Source: Leucobacter sp. PH1c (GTDB taxonomy: Bacteria; Actinomycetota; Actinomycetes; Actinomycetales; Microbacteriaceae). From it: a stretch of 64,000 bases of DNA. A program made the translations under genes and the position numbers. Below, one piece after another: positions 25,235 to 34,113 of this stretch. Each line of letters starts with the position of its first letter. Within the stretch, counting starts at the first letter, position 1. Below the pieces are notes generated by a model, which saw nothing but the letters and a program-made list of their open reading frames with translations, searched no databases and was not told the origin of the DNA. Location: positions 33,685-97,684 of the forward strand of contig NZ_AYMV01000016.1 in NCBI RefSeq assembly GCF_000633415.1. Direction: 5' to 3'.

Positions 25235-26599
25235 CTAGCGGGTCTCGTCGGCCGCGGGGCCCGTGACGACGGGATCGGCCAGCTGCATCTCACCGCCGCG
25301 CGCCTTCGCGAGCACGCGCATGAGGTGGTAGACGCCGATCGCGGCGATCGTGCCGAGCGCGATGCCGTTGAAGACGACCGAGCCGAACTGGATCGTGAAG
25401 TCCGCGATGCCGACGATGAGCGGCACGGCCGCGGAGAACTGGTTGATCGGCTTCGAGAAGTCGACCTTGTTGTCGATCCAGATCTTCACGCCGATGAGGC
25501 CGATGAGGCCGTAGAGCGCGACGGTGACGCCACCGAGGACGGCGGGCGGCACGGAGAAGATCACGGCGCCGACCTTCGGCGAGAAGCTGAGGAGCACCGC
25601 GATCGTGCCAGCGACCCAGTACGCCGCGGTCGAGTACACGCGGGTCGCGGCCATGACGCCGATGTTCTCGCCGTAGGTGGTGGTGCCCGAGCCGCCGCCG
25701 AAGCCGGCGAGCATCGTGGAGAGGCCGTCGGCGAGGAGCGCGCGTCCGGTGACGCCGTCGAGGTCGCGGTCGACCATCAGCCCGACGCTCTTCACGTGGC
25801 CGACGTTCTCCGCGATGAGCACGAGCACGACGGGGAGGAACGCGGGGAGGAGACCCCAGAGCGAGGGATCCGCGAACGGGTTGCCCACGGCGTGGAACTG
25901 GGGCAGGCCCACCCAGTCGGCGTCGGCGACGGCGTCGAAGTTCACGAGCCCGGCGAAAACCGCGATGAGGTAGCCGACGGCCATGCCGAGCACAATCGAG
26001 AGGCGGCCGATGAGCCCGCGGAAGAGGACCGTGATGAGGAGGATCGCCACGAGCGTCGCGAGCGCGACCCAGGACGAGAGCGCCTGATCGACGTCGGGGT
26101 TCGCCCCCGGGTTGCCGGTCCAGTTGTTCCGCACGGCGGGCGCGAGGTTGAAGCCGATGAGCGCGACGATGGAGCCCATGACGACGGGCGGCATGAGGGC
26201 GTTGATCCAGCCCGTGCCGAAGCGGTGCACGATCAGGCCGACGAGCGCCATGAGCACGCCGATGGCGAGGATGCCGAAGGAGGCGCGGCCCAGGTCATCG
26301 CCGCCGGCGGTCGCGGCGAGGATCGGCGCGATGAAGGCGAAGGAGGAGCCGAGGTAGCTCGGGAGCCGGTTGCCCGTGAGGAGCAGGAACAGCATCGTTC
26401 CGAGGCCCGAGAAGAAGAGGGTCGCCGTGGGGCTGAAGCCCGTGAGCAGCGGAACGAGGAAGGTCGCGCCGAACATGGCGACGACGTGCTGCGCGCCGAA
26501 GCCGATCGTGCGGCCCCAGCTCAGGCGCTCCTCGGGGAGGACGATCGCATCGTGCGCGACGTGCTTGCCGTCGCCGTGCAGTTTCCAGGGCAGCGCCAT
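25235..26599 (-). CDS. NCS2-family uracil/xanthine permease
   Basis: 454 aa, about 14 membrane helices. Marks: TIGFGAQHVVAMFGATFLVPLLTGF, GNRLPSYLGSSFAFIAPI, the NCS2 substrate motif region VLVLIAENVGHVKSVG, and GGSGTTTYGENIGVMAATRVYS. The AENVG glutamate and the GTTTYGEN segment are typical of UraA-type uracil carriers, so uracil-proton symport is the best guess. It is monocistronic, bounded by a terminator at 25177-25217 and by another hairpin upstream of its promoter at 26683-26729. Confidence 0.93.
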   Translation of the reverse strand: MALPWKLHGDGKHVAHDAIVLPEERLSWGRTIGFGAQHVVAMFGATFLVPLLTGFSPTATLFFSGLGTMLFLLLTGNRLPSYLGSSFAFIAPILAATAGGDDLGRASFGILAIGVLMALVGLIVHRFGTGWINALMPPVVMGSIVALIGFNLAPAVRNNWTGNPGANPDVDQALSSWVALATLVAILLITVLFRGLIGRLSIVLGMAVGYLIAVFAGLVNFDAVADADWVGLPQFHAVGNPFADPSLWGLLPAFLPVVLVLIAENVGHVKSVGLMVDRDLDGVTGRALLADGLSTMLAGFGGGSGTTTYGENIGVMAATRVYSTAAYWVAGTIAVLLSFSPKVGAVIFSVPPAVLGGVTVALYGLIGLIGVKIWIDNKVDFSKPINQFSAAVPLIVGIADFTIQFGSVVFNGIALGTIAAIGVYHLMRVLAKARGGEMQLADPVVTGPAADETR

Positions 26600-26682
26600 G
26601 CTGTCTCCTTCTGTGGGGCGGTCCGTTCGAAGCGTGCTGCGCGTCCGCCCCGTGGGCGCGCGACCAATCGATCATCATACAG

Positions 26683-26729
26683 CGAACGCTCAGGATCGGT
26701 GCGAAAAATTCACCGATCCCGAGCGTTCG
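26683..26729 (-). terminator. Terminator hairpin after the cupin gene
   Basis: Arms 26683-26701 and 26711-26729 form a 19-bp stem with one A-C mismatch around CGAAAAATT. It lies between the end of the cupin gene and the start of the permease gene, both on minus, and separates the two units. Confidence 0.75.
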
Positions 26730-26752
26730 GCCGAGACGCGATCAGCCCGCGA

Positions 26753-27151
26753 TCAGCCCGCGATGTAGATCTTGCGGATGTGGTCGCCCACGGTCCAGCG
26801 CGTGCGCGTGCCCGCGACGAGCCGCATGACGTCCCCCGCAGCCACCTCGACCGTGCGCGGCTCCGCATCGGCCGCTGCGCCGGGCTCGCTCAGCAGCTCG
26901 ATCGATGCCGAGCCGGAGAGCACCACGAAGAGCTCGTCGACCTCGGTGTCCGTGACGGTGCCGCCGCGGAGCTCCCAGATGCCGGTCTCCGCGCCGCCGA
27001 TCGTGCCGATCTCGACGAAGCCCTGTGCGGGATCCCCCGCGACCACCTCGTCGGGCTCGACCGCCTCGAGCGAGACGGGCGCCGTTGCGGCGTGCAGCAC
27101 GGCGTTCACCCCATCGGGCAGCGCGTGCGCCGCCTGCTCCGCGCCGCTCAC
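26753..27151 (-). CDS. Cupin-domain protein
   Basis: 132 aa. A single cupin barrel: TGIWELRGGTVTDTEVDELFVVLSG is motif 1 and VEVAAGDVMRLVAG motif 2, resembling the EutQ-like cupins found next to amine oxidases. GTG at 27151 overlaps the stop of the FAD oxidoreductase gene (GTGA), so the two proteins are made together and probably act in the same catabolic step or its regulation. Metal-binding His residues of classical cupins are mostly absent, so enzymatic activity is unsure. Confidence 0.83.
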   Translation of the reverse strand: MSGAEQAAHALPDGVNAVLHAATAPVSLEAVEPDEVVAGDPAQGFVEIGTIGGAETGIWELRGGTVTDTEVDELFVVLSGSASIELLSEPGAAADAEPRTVEVAAGDVMRLVAGTRTRWTVGDHIRKIYIAG

Positions 27152-28569
27152 GAGTCGAACCCGAGGCCGAGCGCGTCGAGGGTCTTGAGCAGCACGTTGC
27201 GCTTGCCCTCGTTGTGGTCCGCCCGGTCGAGCGCCCAGCGGGTGAGGTTGATGCCGATCGAGGCGGCGGGCTCGGGCGGGAACGGGAGCGGCACGTCGCG
27301 CACCATCTTGAGCTCGGTGCGCTCGGTCGTGCGGCCTTCGAGGCGGTCGACGATCACGTCGGCAGCGAAGTGGGTGGCGCCGACGCCGAGACCCGTGAAG
27401 CCGGCGACGTACTGCACGCGGCCGCCGAGCGCCTGGCCGAAGAACGCGCAGAAGCGCGTGCTCGTGTCGATGACGCCGGCCCAGCGGTGCGTGAACTTCA
27501 CGCCCGCGAGCTGCGGGAAGGTAGTGAAGAAGTGGCTCGCGAGCTTCCGGTGGCTCTCCATCCGGTCCTCGTGCTCCGGCTTGATCTTGCCGCCGGCGAA
27601 GTAGACGGCGTCGTACCCGCCCCAGAGGATCCGGTTGTCCTTCGTGAGCCGCGAGTAGTGGAACTGGTTCGCCATGTCGGCGAGGCCCTCGCGCCCGTCC
27701 CACCCGATCGAGGCGAGCTGCTCGTCGCTCAGCGGCTCGGTCATGAGCACGTAGTCGTAGACGGGCACCGTGTGGAAGCGGTAGCGTTTGAGCAGCGAGG
27801 GGAACACGTTCGTGCAGAGCGCCACGCGCTCCGCCGTGACCGTGCCGCGCTCGGTGGTGAGCTGGATCGGGGTGTCGGCGCCGCCGTCGAGGCGCTTCAC
27901 GGGGGTCTGCTCGTGGATCTCCACGCCGATCGACGCAGCGTGGCGCGCGAGCTCGGCCGCGAGCTTCGCGGGGTGGAGGTTCGCGTTCTCCCGGGGCGCG
28001 AACTCGCCACCGAGGAAGGTGGGCGAGGCGATGCGGGCCTGCACCTCCTCGGCGTTCAGTGTGACGACCTCGGGGTCGTGGCTCTCACCGAGCCACTCGA
28101 CCTGGTGCGGCGCGTTCGCGACCGAGAGCTGGCCCGTGCGCTCGAAGTCGACGTCGAGCTGGTGCTCCGCGATGAAGCGCTCCATCGCGTCGAGGTTCTC
28201 GTAGCCGAGGCGGCTCAGCGTGCCGGTCTCCTCCGGCCACCGGGCCTCGGCGTTCGGCTCGCCGTGCGTGATGCTCGCCTCGCAGAAACCGCCGTTTCGG
28301 CCCGATGCCGCCCAGCCGACGCGCATGGCCTCGAGCAGGATCACGCGCCGCTCGGGGTGCTCGGTCTTCAGCTTGATCGCGGTCCAGAGACCCGCGTAGC
28401 CGCCACCGACCACCGCGTCGTCGACGCGGGTGTCGCCCGGGAGCGCGGGGTAGCGGGCGGCGCGATCCGCGACGTCGTCGATCCAGAAGCAGGAGAGCTT
28501 CGTCTCGGCGAGCGCGTCGTCAACGATCTTCGCCGCCGGCCGGTTCGTTTCAAAAATGGTCTGGTGCAT
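27148..28569 (-). CDS. FAD-dependent amine oxidase (DAO family, PuuB-like)
   Basis: 473 aa. The dinucleotide-binding motif VVGGGYAGLWTAIKL is at about residue 50, followed by LLEAMRVGWAASGRNGGFCEAS, which is characteristic of the glycine/gamma-glutamylputrescine oxidase group, and ends with FTGLGVGATHFAADVI. It likely oxidises a polyamine-derived or other secondary amine with oxygen. The ATG at 28569 (MHQTIFETNR) has GAGGA upstream; an in-frame ATG at 28638 falls within a palindromic promoter region and is rejected. Coupled to the downstream cupin gene. Confidence 0.87.
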   Translation of the reverse strand: MHQTIFETNRPAAKIVDDALAETKLSCFWIDDVADRAARYPALPGDTRVDDAVVGGGYAGLWTAIKLKTEHPERRVILLEAMRVGWAASGRNGGFCEASITHGEPNAEARWPEETGTLSRLGYENLDAMERFIAEHQLDVDFERTGQLSVANAPHQVEWLGESHDPEVVTLNAEEVQARIASPTFLGGEFAPRENANLHPAKLAAELARHAASIGVEIHEQTPVKRLDGGADTPIQLTTERGTVTAERVALCTNVFPSLLKRYRFHTVPVYDYVLMTEPLSDEQLASIGWDGREGLADMANQFHYSRLTKDNRILWGGYDAVYFAGGKIKPEHEDRMESHRKLASHFFTTFPQLAGVKFTHRWAGVIDTSTRFCAFFGQALGGRVQYVAGFTGLGVGATHFAADVIVDRLEGRTTERTELKMVRDVPLPFPPEPAASIGINLTRWALDRADHNEGKRNVLLKTLDALGLGFDS

Positions 28570-28614
28570 GGGGTCCTCGTCTTCGATGTCCGAGTTGATC
28601 CTTGCACAGATCCC

Positions 28615-28643
28615 CGCGAATGTAAATGCCATTGACATTCGCG
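28615..28643. promoter_or_regulatory. Palindromic operator candidate upstream of the amine oxidase gene
   Basis: CGCGAATGT (28615-28623) and ACATTCGCG (28635-28643) are perfect inverted arms, with a nested AATG-CC-CATT core. It lies 46-74 bp upstream of the amine oxidase ATG, where a promoter is expected, and fits a dimeric regulator. Which regulator is unknown; none is encoded next to it. Confidence 0.5.
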
Positions 28644-28677
28644 TTTACGACGTGTTCCCGCCTGCGGCGCGGCGCCG

Positions 28678-28908
28678 TTACTCGGCCGGCGGCTTCATGA
28701 TGGCGCCCGTCGCGAGCCCCATCGCGAGACCGGCGGGCAGCCACAGCCAGAACTGGGTCAGCGCACCGAGGACGACGCCCATGATGGCGCCCATCACGAT
28801 GCCGACGATGATCTGCTTCCGCCGCGCCTCGGGCGACGGCGCGGGGGTCTTGCCCTTCCCCGCACCGCGGTCGTTGCGCCCCGGGCCGGGCTTCGCTCGC
28901 TTGCTCAT
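28678..28908 (-). CDS. Small membrane protein, unknown function
   Basis: 76 aa. A basic N-terminus (MSKRAKPGPGRND) and two membrane helices (QIIVGIVMGAIMGVVLGAL and LWLPAGLAMGLATGAIM) in a hairpin. The ATG overlaps the stop of the CYTH gene (ATGA). No family recognised. Confidence 0.75.
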   Translation of the reverse strand: MSKRAKPGPGRNDRGAGKGKTPAPSPEARRKQIIVGIVMGAIMGVVLGALTQFWLWLPAGLAMGLATGAIMKPPAE

Positions 28909-29615
28909 GCGTCCAGGGTACGCGCCGCAGCCTGATCGGCGGCATCGAGCTGCTCGATCGCGCGCAGCACCTCGGGAGCTGCGCCCCGCTCCCGCGCGAG
29001 GCCGAGGAGCTTGCCCGTCGCGCGGGCGATCTTCGCGGGGCTCGCGGACGGCTCGGCGCCGGCCGCGCGCAGCACGGGATCGAGCGCGTCGAGCTGCGCC
29101 TCCGTTCCCGCGGGCAGCAGTTCGGCCTCCCACTCACGCCAGGCCCGACGCACCCCGTCCGACAGGTCCGTCGCGCGCACGCGGTCGTCGGCGAGCTCGA
29201 CGAGCGCGGCGCCCGCGCCATCGCGCAGCACCACGACGGTGCGCTCGGTGAGCAGTTCCGCCCGGGGCTGCACGGCACCGGCCGCGATCCCGACGCGGGC
29301 CACAAGCTCCGCGAGCAGACCGGCCGGCATCTGGGATTCGAGCGGCCAGTGCTGCTCGCGCACCCCGTCGGGCTCGCGCCGCTTCACGTGCCATCCCGCG
29401 TCGGCGCCGCCCTCGCGCACGCGCACCGCGATCCCGGCGCGCGCGAGTGCCTCGTCCGGGGTGTCGAAGTAGCGCGCGGCGAGCGCGAAGGTCTCGGGCG
29501 GATCGGCGGCGAAGCCCGCCGCGGCGAACGCCGCCGCGCCCGGCAGCGGCGCGTCGACCGCGATCTCGTACTTGCGCTCGATCTCGAGCGATTCGGTTCC
29601 CGGCTGTGTCGTCAC
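28905..29615 (-). CDS. CYTH-domain protein (with CHAD-like C-terminal helices)
   Basis: 236 aa. The N-terminal motif EIERKYE is the ExExK signature of CYTH (triphosphate tunnel) enzymes, followed by ARYFDTPDEALARAGIAVRVREGG and WHVKRREPDG with the expected basic tunnel residues. Members hydrolyse triphosphate or bind organic phosphates. The last 60 or so residues are helical and may be a shortened CHAD-like segment. GTG at 29615 lies 6 nt after TAGACT, consistent with a leaderless start inside the end of the upstream gene. Confidence 0.88.
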   Translation of the reverse strand: MTTQPGTESLEIERKYEIAVDAPLPGAAAFAAAGFAADPPETFALAARYFDTPDEALARAGIAVRVREGGADAGWHVKRREPDGVREQHWPLESQMPAGLLAELVARVGIAAGAVQPRAELLTERTVVVLRDGAGAALVELADDRVRATDLSDGVRRAWREWEAELLPAGTEAQLDALDPVLRAAGAEPSASPAKIARATGKLLGLARERGAAPEVLRAIEQLDAADQAAARTLDA

Positions 29616-29619
29616 GCGG

Positions 29620-30522
29620 TCAGTCTACGCGGCGCTCCCCCGCGCTCTCCGCCGCCGGCCCGTGCCCGCCCGAGAGCCAGACGATCCCCGCGCCCGCGGC
29701 GACGACGAGCAGGATCCCACCGAGCGCGACGGGGGTGAGCAGCTGGTCGAGGAGGAGCGCGCCGAGGATGGTGCCGACAACCGGGTCGAAGGCGAAGAAG
29801 ACGCCGAGCACGCGGGCCGAGGTGAGACGCCCGGCGATCGTGTCGACAGTGAAGGCGAGCGCGGTGCCGAGCACGGCAGAGGCGAACAGCGGGAGCAGGT
29901 GCTCCACGCGTACGAGCGGCATCGCGGGCGCCGAGAACGGCAGCGTGAGCACCGCGGCGACGGTCACCGAGAGCGCGACGCTCGGGAGGCCGCCGTCCGA
30001 CTGCCCCACGCGCGCCGCGAGAAGAGTGTAGAGCCCGAAGGCCGCCCCGGCGAGCGCGGCGAAGAATAGGCCGAGCGGGTCGAGCTCGCCGCCGAAGCCC
30101 GCGATGAGCCCCACGCCGATGAGCGCGACGACGGCGAGCATGCCCTCCCGGAGCCGCCGGGACGCGGCGAGCGCGACGAGGCACGGTCCGAGGAAGTCGA
30201 TCGTCGTGGCGATGCCGAGCGGCAGGCGATCGAAGGCGAGGTACAGGAAGGCGTTCATCGCGGCCATGGCGACGCCGTAGAGCACGATGCCGCTCCACTC
30301 GCGGCGCGTGCGGCCGCGGAGCCGCGGCCGGAAGATGATGAGCAGCAGCACCGCGGCGACGACCATGCGCAGGGCGCTCGTGCCGAGCACGCCGAACACG
30401 GGGAAGAGACCGACCGCGATCACGGCGGAGAATTGCATGCCGAGGGACCCGACCAGCACGAGGAGCATGGCGCGAATCGTTGCGCTGCGGGCGGACGGGA
30501 GATGCATCGACGCTGAGCTCAT
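29620..30522 (-). CDS. EamA/RhtA-type transporter (drug/metabolite superfamily)
   Basis: 300 aa with ten membrane helices in two repeats of five. LRMVVAAVLLLIIFRPRLRGRTRREW and YGVAMAAMNAFLYLAFDRLPLGIATTIDFLGPCLVAL match RhtA-like threonine/homoserine exporters. ATG at 30522 comes 7 nt after TAGAGT (minus strand), a leaderless arrangement. Divergent from the hypothetical gene at 30556. The substrate is a guess from the subfamily. Confidence 0.88.
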   Translation of the reverse strand: MSSASMHLPSARSATIRAMLLVLVGSLGMQFSAVIAVGLFPVFGVLGTSALRMVVAAVLLLIIFRPRLRGRTRREWSGIVLYGVAMAAMNAFLYLAFDRLPLGIATTIDFLGPCLVALAASRRLREGMLAVVALIGVGLIAGFGGELDPLGLFFAALAGAAFGLYTLLAARVGQSDGGLPSVALSVTVAAVLTLPFSAPAMPLVRVEHLLPLFASAVLGTALAFTVDTIAGRLTSARVLGVFFAFDPVVGTILGALLLDQLLTPVALGGILLVVAAGAGIVWLSGGHGPAAESAGERRVD

Positions 30523-30555
30523 CAGACCTACTCTAGTGCCGGATACACTGTGCGG

Positions 30556-31113
30556 GTGACAGCGGAAGCGTGGGACGAAGCGGCGGCGGCGCGGGCGGCC
30601 GCGGCGTGCGCGGAGACCGCGGCGCGGCTCGCCGCGGAGGGCGTGGAGCCCGAGCACCTCGCGGAGCTCGAACCGGCCAGGAAAGTGCTCCTCTGGACGC
30701 GTCCCGCCCGCATGCGCTCGCGAGGCCGCGTCTGGCGCATCGGCCCGCTCCTCCTCGGCGCCGACGGCGCGCTGTTCGCCGCCGGCCGCGCCACGCGCGC
30801 CGCCGAGCGCGGGCGCCCGGGCTACCAGTCCGTGTCGCGCGAGGAGCGCCGCGAGCTCGCCGCTGCGGCGCTGCGCGGGGGCTTCGCGAGCGGTGATCCC
30901 GTGAACTACGATGCGCTTGCGCTGCCGATCGCGGATCCCGCCGCGCTCCGGGCGCTCGCAGCGGACCCGGCGGTCGCGGAGCTGCCCCTCGGCCTCGCCG
31001 ACGGCGAGGTGCGCGTGCGCTGGCGGGCCGGGGCACCGCTCGCGGGAGCGCAGACGCTGGCCGCGTTCCTCACGGAGCGCGCGGCGCTCATCCGCTCGCC
31101 CGAGCCGAACTGA
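30556..31113 (+). CDS. Conserved hypothetical protein, 185 aa
   Basis: Unrecognised soluble protein. Ala-rich helical N-terminus, then a basic beta region (KVLLWTRPARMRSRGRVWRIGPLLL) and a C-terminus ending RSPEPN. GTG at 30556 is chosen because it lies 6 nt after TACACT (30544-30549); a GTG two codons earlier would abut the -10 box. It faces the 6C-like RNA locus, which is transcribed towards it. Confidence 0.7.
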   Translation: MTAEAWDEAAAARAAAACAETAARLAAEGVEPEHLAELEPARKVLLWTRPARMRSRGRVWRIGPLLLGADGALFAAGRATRAAERGRPGYQSVSREERRELAAAALRGGFASGDPVNYDALALPIADPAALRALAADPAVAELPLGLADGEVRVRWRAGAPLAGAQTLAAFLTERAALIRSPEPN

Positions 31114-31158
31114 TCCGGAACGGCGCGTTCGCCGTGTCCGCTCGCCGCGGGAGAACCG

Positions 31159-31317
31159 CCTGTGCCGACCGCGGGGTTTGGGGGATGGGGGATGCGGCCG
31201 GCACAGGAGGGGGGATCCGTTCACGCTCCCGTGGCCTGATGGGGGATGCCAGGAGAAGCGCGCCGAACGGATCAAACAGCACAGATGGGGGATCTGCGCC
31301 CCACCGGGGGTGGTGGT
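31159..31317 (-). ncRNA. 6C-like small RNA (hairpins with C-rich loops)
   Basis: On the minus strand three stems expose cytosine runs. Stem 1 (31279-31299): GCGCAGAT / ATCTGTGC around CCCCC. Stem 2 (31214-31273): nine perfect outer pairs (GATCCGTTC/GAACGGATC), inner CGCT/AGCG and TGGC/GCCA, loop ATCCCCCATCAG. A run of six C (31209-31214) joins to stem 3 (31159-31207): 13 of 14 pairs around two CCCCC runs and a CCCC run. Repeated ATCCCCCAT motifs in loops of GC-rich stems are the definition of the actinobacterial 6C RNA. TACGCT at 31324-31329 is a possible -10 box. Ends are approximate; the family call needs a covariance search. Confidence 0.68.
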
Positions 31318-31461
31318 GCTTTCAGCGTAGGCCGCGCGACTCCTCACCCACGCCGTCACTCGTGAAATTCCGTAGCTCCGCGACGAAAACTCCGTGCCCA
31401 CCGGCCCGCCACTGGGTAGTGGAAGGGGAGAACCGTGCGCGCTCCCCGATTTCCGTCGTCG

Positions 31462-31989
31462 CTACTGAGTGTCGCCCTGCGGTTCGCCGCCCGGTTCGAC
31501 CCGCCCGTCCCCCGCCCGCCGGAACGCGGCCCGCATGTGATCGCTCGTGAGGAAGTCCGCAATCCCGATCATGATGAGGCTGAACACGATCTGCTCGGTG
31601 ATCATCCACACGGGGTAGAGGCCAGGAATGGCGGCCATGACGAGCGTGATGATCGGGAAGATCTGCGCGAAGAGCCGGAGCCGCTGGTAGGCCCAGCGCC
31701 AGCCGATCGACGCGCGCCAGGTGAAGTAGCAGAGCGTGACCGTCATGCCGAGGACGACGACCGTGCGCATCCACACCGCGAACGGCACGGAGCCGCCGCT
31801 CCCCGCGATCACGAGCGCCACGACCACCGCACCGATCCCGAGCAGCACCTCGACGCCGAGGAGCGCCCAGATCCAGGCGAACGCGCGCCGGGTGCGGGGG
31901 TGGGTGCGATCCGCGACCGCGATGCGCTCGCCGGCGGCGCGGCCCCCGGCGAGGCGATCGATCCGCAGGAGGAAGTCTTCCAGGCTCAT
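31462..31989 (-). CDS. Four-helix membrane protein, unknown function
   Basis: 175 aa. After a soluble N-terminus (MSLEDFLLRIDRLAGGR) there are about four membrane helices (FAWIWALLGVEVLLGIGAVVVAL, MRTVVVLGMTVTLCYF, FAQIFPIITLVMAAIPGLYPVW, EQIVFSLIMIGIADFL). No family recognised. ATG at 31989 lies 6 nt after TACGCT, so the message is probably leaderless. Confidence 0.78.
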   Translation of the reverse strand: MSLEDFLLRIDRLAGGRAAGERIAVADRTHPRTRRAFAWIWALLGVEVLLGIGAVVVALVIAGSGGSVPFAVWMRTVVVLGMTVTLCYFTWRASIGWRWAYQRLRLFAQIFPIITLVMAAIPGLYPVWMITEQIVFSLIMIGIADFLTSDHMRAAFRRAGDGRVEPGGEPQGDTQ

Positions 31990-32130
31990 GGCGCCAGCGT
32001 ACGTCCGCCCCGGCCCCGGTGTCACGCAGCGGACCCCAGATCCGGGCGAAGATCAATCAAAAGGGGGAGCCGCGGCCGAGCACGCCTCAGCTAGTGTGGG
32101 GCCAGAACCCGCGCGAGACGGAGGAGAGGC

Positions 32131-33378
32131 ATGAGCATCGTGAACGCGCCGCTCCCCCACACGGAGGCGCCGCGACCCGCGGTACGGGCGATGCAGATCG
32201 GCCAGCACGTGATCGCCGCGGCGCTCACCGCGATCGGCGTCGTGCGCGCGATCGGCGACGGCGTCGCCCTCCCCGTCGCGATCATCTGCGGCCTCGCGAT
32301 CCTCGGCTGGCACACGGCGGGCACGCTGCTCCCGTCGCGGGCGCGCGGCACCCGCGTCGTGGCGGGCTGGCTGCTCGGCCTCGCGGTGATCTGGGTCGCC
32401 GCGGTCGCCGTCTCGGCCGAGTTCGTGTGGCTCGCGTTCCTACTGTGGCTGCTCGCGGGGCACCTGCTGCCCCTGCGCTGGGCGCTGCTCTTCTCCGCGC
32501 TCGTCTACGCGGTCGTCGTGAGCGCGCCGATCCTCCACAACGGGGCCACGAGCTACGCGAACGTGTTCGGGCCGCTCATCGGCGGCATCTTCGCGTTCGG
32601 CATCTCCCGCGGCTACCTCGAGCTCCTCCGCGACGCCGCCGAGCGTGAGCGGCTCGTCGCCTCCCTCACCCGCGCCCAGCGCGAGATGGCCGAGCTGCAG
32701 GACGAGCTCGCCCGCGCACAGCGCCACTCGGGCGCGGTCGCCGAGCGCACCCGCCTCGCCCGCGACATCCACGACACGGTCGCGCAGTCGCTCTCCTCGA
32801 TCCGGTTGCTCGCGCACGCCGACCGCGACGCCACCGACGCGCACGACACCGCGCGCACCCTCGCCCGCATCGAGGATCTCGCGGGCGACAGCCTCGGCGA
32901 CGTGCGCCGGATCATCGCGGCGCTGTCCCCCGCAGAGCTCGACGCGGGCGCGCTCGGCGCCGCCCTCGCCCGGCTCCTCGCAGCGTTCGGCGAGGAGGCC
33001 GGGGTGAGCACCGAGCTCCACGTCGACGACTCGCTCCCCCAGCTCGGCGCCGCCGCGGAGGTCGCCCTGCTCCGCACCGCGCAGTCCGCGCTCGCGAACA
33101 TCCGGCAGCACGCCGGAGCGCAGCGCACCGTGATGAGCCTCATCGACGCGGGCGACGCCGTGCGGCTCGACATCATCGACGACGGGGCCGGCTTCGATGC
33201 GGCGAGCTGGGAGCGCACGGGCGCCGGGGCCGGATCCAGCTACGGCCTCCGCTTCATGCGTGCCCGCCTCCGCGAGCTCGGCGGCGGCCTCGACGTGGAG
33301 AGCACCCCGGGCGACGGCACGGCGCTCTCCGCCTACCTCCCGCTCGCCCCCGCACCGACCCCCGAGGAGCGCCCATGA
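32131..33378 (+). CDS. Sensor histidine kinase, NarL/DesK type (HisKA_3)
   Basis: 415 aa. About five N-terminal membrane helices (residues 20-165), a coiled-coil linker (ERLVASLTRAQREMAELQDEL), the phosphorylation helix ARDIHDTVAQSLSS with its His, and a HATPase domain with DDGAGFD and GSSYGLRFMRARL. GGAGGAG precedes the ATG. It passes phosphate to the response regulator that overlaps it by 4 bp. The signal is unknown; the absence of an extracellular domain suggests membrane or internal sensing. Confidence 0.93.
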   Translation: MSIVNAPLPHTEAPRPAVRAMQIGQHVIAAALTAIGVVRAIGDGVALPVAIICGLAILGWHTAGTLLPSRARGTRVVAGWLLGLAVIWVAAVAVSAEFVWLAFLLWLLAGHLLPLRWALLFSALVYAVVVSAPILHNGATSYANVFGPLIGGIFAFGISRGYLELLRDAAERERLVASLTRAQREMAELQDELARAQRHSGAVAERTRLARDIHDTVAQSLSSIRLLAHADRDATDAHDTARTLARIEDLAGDSLGDVRRIIAALSPAELDAGALGAALARLLAAFGEEAGVSTELHVDDSLPQLGAAAEVALLRTAQSALANIRQHAGAQRTVMSLIDAGDAVRLDIIDDGAGFDAASWERTGAGAGSSYGLRFMRARLRELGGGLDVESTPGDGTALSAYLPLAPAPTPEERP

Positions 33379-33995
33379 CCGTCACCGTTCTGCTCGTCGA
33401 CGACCACCCCGTCGTGCGCACGGGGCTCCGCGCCGTGCTCGACGCCGATCCCCGGATCCAGGTCGTCGGCGAGGCCGCGACCGGCGAGGAGGCCCTCACG
33501 CTCGCCGGGCACCTGTCCCCCGACGTCGTGCTCTGCGACCTGCGGCTCGGCGCCGGACTCGACGGGATCGCGGTGACGGCGAGGCTGCGTGCACTCGATC
33601 CGGCGCCCTCCGTGCTCATCCTCACGACGTTCGACCGCGACGCCGAGATCCTCGGGGCGATCGAGGCGGGCGCCGCGGGCTACCTCCTGAAGGACATGCC
33701 GCCCGAGAAGATCATCGACGCGGTGCAGCGCGCCGCGAACGGCGAGACCGTGCTGGCGCCGAGCCTCGCGTCGCGCGTCGTGCAGGGCATGCGCAACCCG
33801 CTGCCGAAGCTCACGGCGCGCGAGCTCGAGGTGCTGCGTCTCCTCTCGACGGGGGCGACGAACCGCGAGATGGCGCGCGCGCTCTTCGTGACCGAGGCCA
33901 CCGTGAAGAGCCACCTCGCCCACATCTTCACGAAGCTCGAGGTCGAGACCCGGGCGCGGGCGATCCACGTGGCGCAGGAGACCGGCCTCGTCTGA
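33375..33995 (+). CDS. Response regulator, NarL/LuxR type
   Basis: 206 aa. Receiver domain with acidic pair DDH, phospho-acceptor in VVLCDLRLG and Lys in LLKDMP; LuxR-type HTH at about 145-200 (LTARELEVLRLLSTGATNREMARALF, ATVKSHLAHIFTKL). ATG overlaps the kinase stop (ATGA). Targets unknown; the adjacent exported protein is a candidate. Confidence 0.95.
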   Translation: MTVTVLLVDDHPVVRTGLRAVLDADPRIQVVGEAATGEEALTLAGHLSPDVVLCDLRLGAGLDGIAVTARLRALDPAPSVLILTTFDRDAEILGAIEAGAAGYLLKDMPPEKIIDAVQRAANGETVLAPSLASRVVQGMRNPLPKLTARELEVLRLLSTGATNREMARALFVTEATVKSHLAHIFTKLEVETRARAIHVAQETGLV

Positions 33996-34113
33996 GCGGG
34001 CACCGGCAGCCGACCGCTGCCGCCGCCGCGCGGCGGTCCCGCACAGATTGCCCTGCTAGCATCGCTCACCGTCCGGGCGACCGCGCCGGGCGAGACCGTC
34101 GGAGAGGAGCCGC

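Noticed and set aside
28570..28638. Upstream ATG for the amine oxidase gene at 28638
   Set aside because: It would translate the palindromic promoter region; the ATG at 28569 has a ribosome binding site and begins the conserved sequence.
31180..31293. G-quadruplex cluster or regulatory GGGGGAT repeats on the plus strand
   Set aside because: The G-runs sit in loops of strong inverted repeats, which fits a minus-strand C-loop RNA better; no plus-strand promoter or gene start is close.
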